Source of the DNA: Haloferax mediterranei ATCC 33500
GTDB taxonomy: Archaea; Halobacteriota; Halobacteria; Halobacteriales; Haloferacaceae
DNA: 64,000 nucleotides
Assembly: GCF_000306765.2 (NCBI RefSeq)
Contig: NC_017941.2
Coordinates: forward strand, 62,001 to 126,000
Direction of reading: 5' to 3'
The notes below the pieces were generated by a model. That model worked only from the letters and a program-made list of their open reading frames with translations. It was not told the origin of the DNA and made no database searches. A program made the translations under genes and the position numbers. Shown piece by piece: positions 61,345 to 64,000 of this stretch (within the stretch, counting starts at the first letter, position 1; every line of letters begins with the position of its first letter).

Positions 61345-62084
61345 CAGTAGTCCTCGACGAGCTCCGCTTCGGCCTGCTCGCGAATGTCGTCGGCCTGCTG
61401 CTGCGCCTGTTCGGCTGCTTCCTCGCGGCCGAGTTCTTCGAGTGCGCGTGCCTTCTCTTCGTGGACGGCGGGAGTGCGCATACCGAGGCGGATGGCGTTG
61501 TCGAAGGCGTTGACGGCGTCTTCGTTCAGGCCACGCTCGTGGAGGAAAAAGCCGCGGTTGTACCACGCCTGCGCGAAGCGCGGGTCGAGTTCGACGGCGC
61601 GCTCGGCGTGGTCCAGCGCGTCGGCGGTTCGACCCGACTCCCAGAGCGCGTACGCGAGGTTCGTGTGTGTCGTCGCGGCGTGCTCGCTATCGTCGTCGAC
61701 GCGGAGCGCCTCGTGGTACGAGCCGATTGCTTCGTCCCACTCTTCGAGTTGCGCGTGTGCCGCGCCTTTGTTCACCCACGCCTCCTGTTGGAGGGGGGAG
61801 CCGTCTTCAGCGAAGCGAGCGGTTCGCTCGAACGCTTCAGTGGCTTCCTCGAAGCGGTTGATTTGCATATACGAGAGGCCGACGTCGAGCAGTTGCTCCA
61901 CGTCAACGTCCTCAGGGTCGATGTTCCGCTGGTCGAGGATGTCCGTGAGGACGCGCGAGTCGACCGGGTCGACCTTCGTCGGGTCCACCGAGAGTTCGGG
62001 CGGGTCGAGCGAGAAGTCAGAGTAGTCCTCGTCGAACCCCTGCCCTTCTGAGAATCGGTGGGGCCGCTTGCCGTCGTCGGTCAT
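61344..62084 (-). CDS. Tetratricopeptide repeat protein
   Basis: The 246-residue protein has an acidic N-terminus of about 65 residues, then four to five TPR units between about 70 and 215 (for example QEAWVNKGAAHAQLEEWDEA, TTHTNLAYALWESGRTADAL, AQAWYNRGFFLHERGLNEDA), and a Gln/Ala-rich coiled C-terminus (AEQAQQQADDIREQAEAEL). It presumably scaffolds proteins. The ATG at 62084 fits the TATA-like box at 62108-62117; the frame from 62105 is rejected. It is coupled to DUF424. Confidence 0.88.
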   Translation of the reverse strand: MTDDGKRPHRFSEGQGFDEDYSDFSLDPPELSVDPTKVDPVDSRVLTDILDQRNIDPEDVDVEQLLDVGLSYMQINRFEEATEAFERTARFAEDGSPLQQEAWVNKGAAHAQLEEWDEAIGSYHEALRVDDDSEHAATTHTNLAYALWESGRTADALDHAERAVELDPRFAQAWYNRGFFLHERGLNEDAVNAFDNAIRLGMRTPAVHEEKARALEELGREEAAEQAQQQADDIREQAEAELVEDY

Positions 62085-62107
62085 ATAGCCGCGCTTGGGT
62101 GTCACGG

Positions 62108-62152
62108 CGGTTAAACGCTACGTCAGAGCGGCGACACCGACCGCTTTTTAGC
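62108..62152. promoter_or_regulatory. Divergent TATA boxes of the TPR and histidine-phosphatase genes
   Basis: GCGTTTAACC (minus strand, 62108-62117) lies 24-33 bases before the TPR start at 62084, and GCTTTTTAGC (plus, about 62143-62152) lies 24-33 bases before the phosphatase start at 62176. Both spacings imply leaderless transcripts. Confidence 0.5.
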
Positions 62153-62175
62153 CTCGCGGGGGTGACCGTCTGCGA

Positions 62176-62817
62176 ATGACTACCCCTGCGACAACTGTGG
62201 TTTCGTTCGTCCGGCACGCCCACTCGCCGTACATCCCGGATGCCGAACGGAGCCGTGGTCTCTCGCGTCGAGGACGCCGCGATGCCGCCCGCATCACCGC
62301 TCACCTCGCCGATGTCGCTGACGTGGTCGCCACGAGTCCGTACAAGCGTGCCCGGGCGACCGTCGAAGGCGTCTCTGACGCTGCCGGCGTCCCGCTGGTC
62401 GTTGACGAGGACCTTCGCGAACGCGAACTTGCAGGAGAACACGTCGAGGACTTCGATACCGCCGTCGAACACCTCTGGGCGAACCCCACGGCGTCCCACC
62501 CCGGCGGTGAATCACACTCCGAAGCACAGGCCCGCGGCGTGGCGGCGGTGGACCGACTCGTCGAAGCCTACCCCGACCGGCACGTCGCCGTCGGGACCCA
62601 CGGGACGCTCATGGCGCTCGTGTTCAACGCCTACGACCCGCGCTACGGCTACGAGTTCTGGGATGGACTCTCGATGCCTGACGTATACGAAGTGACATTC
62701 GTCGACGACAATCCCCTCAGCATCGTTCGGACGTGGGTTCCCCCGGATGAACGGTCTGACGTGGGCGACCGCGACCCGACAGCAGGGGTCGGCGATGCGG
62801 ATGGCTCCGATTTCTGA
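62176..62817 (+). CDS. Histidine phosphatase family protein
   Basis: The 213-residue protein has the catalytic SFVRHAHSPYIPD (RHA in place of the usual RHG), the ASHPGGESHSEAQARGVAAV segment and the second His in VAVGTHGTLMALVFNAYD. These are the phosphohistidine and proton-donor parts of the phosphoglycerate mutase-like fold. The substrate could be a small phosphate ester or phosphoprotein. A polar tail of about 25 residues closes the protein. Confidence 0.86.
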   Translation: MTTPATTVVSFVRHAHSPYIPDAERSRGLSRRGRRDAARITAHLADVADVVATSPYKRARATVEGVSDAAGVPLVVDEDLRERELAGEHVEDFDTAVEHLWANPTASHPGGESHSEAQARGVAAVDRLVEAYPDRHVAVGTHGTLMALVFNAYDPRYGYEFWDGLSMPDVYEVTFVDDNPLSIVRTWVPPDERSDVGDRDPTAGVGDADGSDF

Positions 62818-62912
62818 GCTGAATGCGTTCAGTCTCTGAGATGGGGGTGCTGAGCTGTCCCCGTGTTGCCCCCGGCGGAACCTTAACGTCCGTTTCCGGC
62901 CACTATTCTACC

Positions 62913-63467
62913 ATGCGACTGTTCCTCGCTATCGACCTCCCGTCGTCGCTCTCGGAGGATGTCGCTGCGGTGCAAGAACTGCTCTCTGACGCCGACAGCC
63001 TCCAGTTCACCGACCCCGAACAGGCGCACGTCACGCTGAAATTCCTCGGTGAGACATCGCCGGACCGACTGGACGAAGTCGAAGACGCGGTCGAGGATGC
63101 GCTCGACGCGGCTGCTGTGGACCCGTTCGACGCCTCGGTCGGCGGACTGGGCGTCTTCCCATCGCTCGACTACATTCGCGTCATCTGGACCGGCGTTACC
63201 GACGGTGCCGACGAAATGACCCGACTTCACGAGGCTCTCGAACGGGAGACGACGGCGCTCGGATTCGACGCCGAAGACCACGAATTCTCGCCGCACATCA
63301 CACTCGCCCGCATGAACGACGCCCGATGGAAAGCCCACGTGCGGCGGGTCGTCGAACAGGAGGCCCCAACTATCGGAACGTTTCGGGTTCGGGAGGTTCG
63401 GCTGAAAAAGAGCGAACTCGGACCCAACGGCCCCGAGTACGGGACTGTCGCGCGGTTTTCGCTGTAG
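62913..63467 (+). CDS. thpR: RNA 2',3'-cyclic phosphodiesterase (ThpR/LigT)
   Basis: The 184-residue protein has the 2H-phosphoesterase pair HVTLKFLG (near residue 44) and HITLARMND (near 129), and the N-terminal RLFLAIDLPSSL. These enzymes hydrolyse 2',3'-cyclic phosphates of RNA ends and were first known as 2'-5' RNA ligases. The start at 62913 gives exactly the family N-terminus; the frame open from 62823 is rejected. A TATA-like CCTTAACG is 25-32 bases upstream. Confidence 0.92.
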   Translation: MRLFLAIDLPSSLSEDVAAVQELLSDADSLQFTDPEQAHVTLKFLGETSPDRLDEVEDAVEDALDAAAVDPFDASVGGLGVFPSLDYIRVIWTGVTDGADEMTRLHEALERETTALGFDAEDHEFSPHITLARMNDARWKAHVRRVVEQEAPTIGTFRVREVRLKKSELGPNGPEYGTVARFSL

Positions 63468-63503
63468 CGCCGATTCGTCGTCACCCGCTCGACTACGGCT
63501 TCG

Positions 63504-64000
63504 TCAATCGTCCGTCGGCTTACGCTGTTGGCGAGCCATAGCGCGCCGGAGTTCACTCCGAATCGCATCCCGCTTGAACAGGAGAAAGCCGACGAAGATG
63601 AGCACGAATCCGACGACGGTCGTCTTTGTTGGGGCCCGCTCGATAATAACCCACTCCGCGAGCGCGGCGAAAATCGGGATGACGTACTCCAGAATGCTCA
63701 CCTCGATGGGTCCGATTCGGTCGAGGAGCCAGAAGTACAGTAAGAACCCGCCCGCACCCGCGACGACGGCGAGATAGCCGGTCGCGACCAACGCTTGCGG
63801 AGTCCACACCGCCCCAGCGGCGGACTCCCACGGGAGCGCGATACTCGTCACGTGAAGCGTGACAGCACCGATGAGCATCATCCACGATTGCACAGCCAGT
63901 AACGACATATCCGTCTCGCTGTCGTGGGTGAGCACCGCGCCGAGGGCGAAAGCAATCGCAGAGCTGAACACCAACACTGCCCCGACGAGGTTCGACGACA
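63504..64000 (-). CDS. EamA/DMT-family transporter, partial
   Basis: The window holds the C-terminal 165 codons: five to six helices and the EamA end pattern ILEYVIPIFAALAEWVIIERA followed by GFVLIFVGFLLFKRD. The second EamA half begins NLVGAVLVFSSAIAFALGAV. Export of a metabolite such as an amino acid or purine is usual for the family. The start lies beyond 64000. Confidence 0.85.
   Translation of the reverse strand, partial: SSNLVGAVLVFSSAIAFALGAVLTHDSETDMSLLAVQSWMMLIGAVTLHVTSIALPWESAAGAVWTPQALVATGYLAVVAGAGGFLLYFWLLDRIGPIEVSILEYVIPIFAALAEWVIIERAPTKTTVVGFVLIFVGFLLFKRDAIRSELRRAMARQQRKPTDD

Overview
The window is about 64 kb of a high-GC haloarchaeal chromosome, almost certainly Haloferax or a close relative. 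Reasons: acidic proteins throughout; archaeal information-processing genes (PolD large subunit, RadA, NMD3, RecJ-type DHH nuclease); many genes with a TATA-like box 24-33 bases before the start codon, implying leaderless transcripts; a run of small haloarchaeal-only protein families; and a gene order that I recall from the Haloferax volcanii chromosome. I found no rRNA, tRNA or CRISPR array.

Layout. 1-5.4 kb: a minus-strand dipeptide/oligopeptide ABC importer (binding protein, two permeases, first ATPase, cut by the window edge). 5.5-11.4 kb: a 55-residue protein, a DUF296 protein and the DNA polymerase D large subunit, which carries a 493-residue intein in its catalytic motif; the polymerase 3' end is partly duplicated just downstream. 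11.5-21.2 kb: a lower-GC accessory island. It holds a minus-strand operon for potassium uptake and stress (zinc-ribbon protein, UspA, APC transporter fused to UspA domains, TrkA, TrkH, small membrane protein), a divergent Lrp-type regulator with a TrkA-C domain, a wrecked IS6-family element containing an array of hairpins, an orphan 255-residue protein and another hairpin-rich stretch.

21.2-32.3 kb: core genes: PanE-like reductase, sulfatase-fold hydrolase, NifU-domain protein, DoxX, VOC protein, RecJ-like nuclease, and a tightly coupled tetrapyrrole operon hemC-cobA-hemD-MFS. 32.4-40.7 kb: small membrane proteins, hemL, a CPBP protease, two consecutive amt-glnK ammonium operons, and hemB. 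Together hemL, hemB, hemC, hemD and cobA cover glutamate-1-semialdehyde to precorrin-2.

40.8-56 kb: mostly single genes: DedA, PHP phosphoesterase, several DUF families, two SDR-fold proteins, an Fe-S XPD/DinG-type helicase, NMD3, a phosphoribosyltransferase, HtpX, an APH-type phosphotransferase and PspAB. 56-64 kb: radA, an SQR-like flavoprotein paired with DUF1641, SufU and SufS, a TPR-DUF424 pair, a histidine phosphatase, ThpR and a partial EamA transporter.

The most unusual items are the intein with a Gly-Gln C-terminus, the duplicated polymerase PIP-box end, the potassium/stress island and its hairpin-loaded IS6 remnant, a 21-bp periodic GTTAG array at 41.6 kb, a perfect 6 x 24 bp coding repeat at the end of the second Amt, a structured segment with a strong promoter between the two ammonium operons, and three phased repeats upstream of hemC. 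Family names of the DUF type are from memory of haloarchaeal annotation and were not checked by search.
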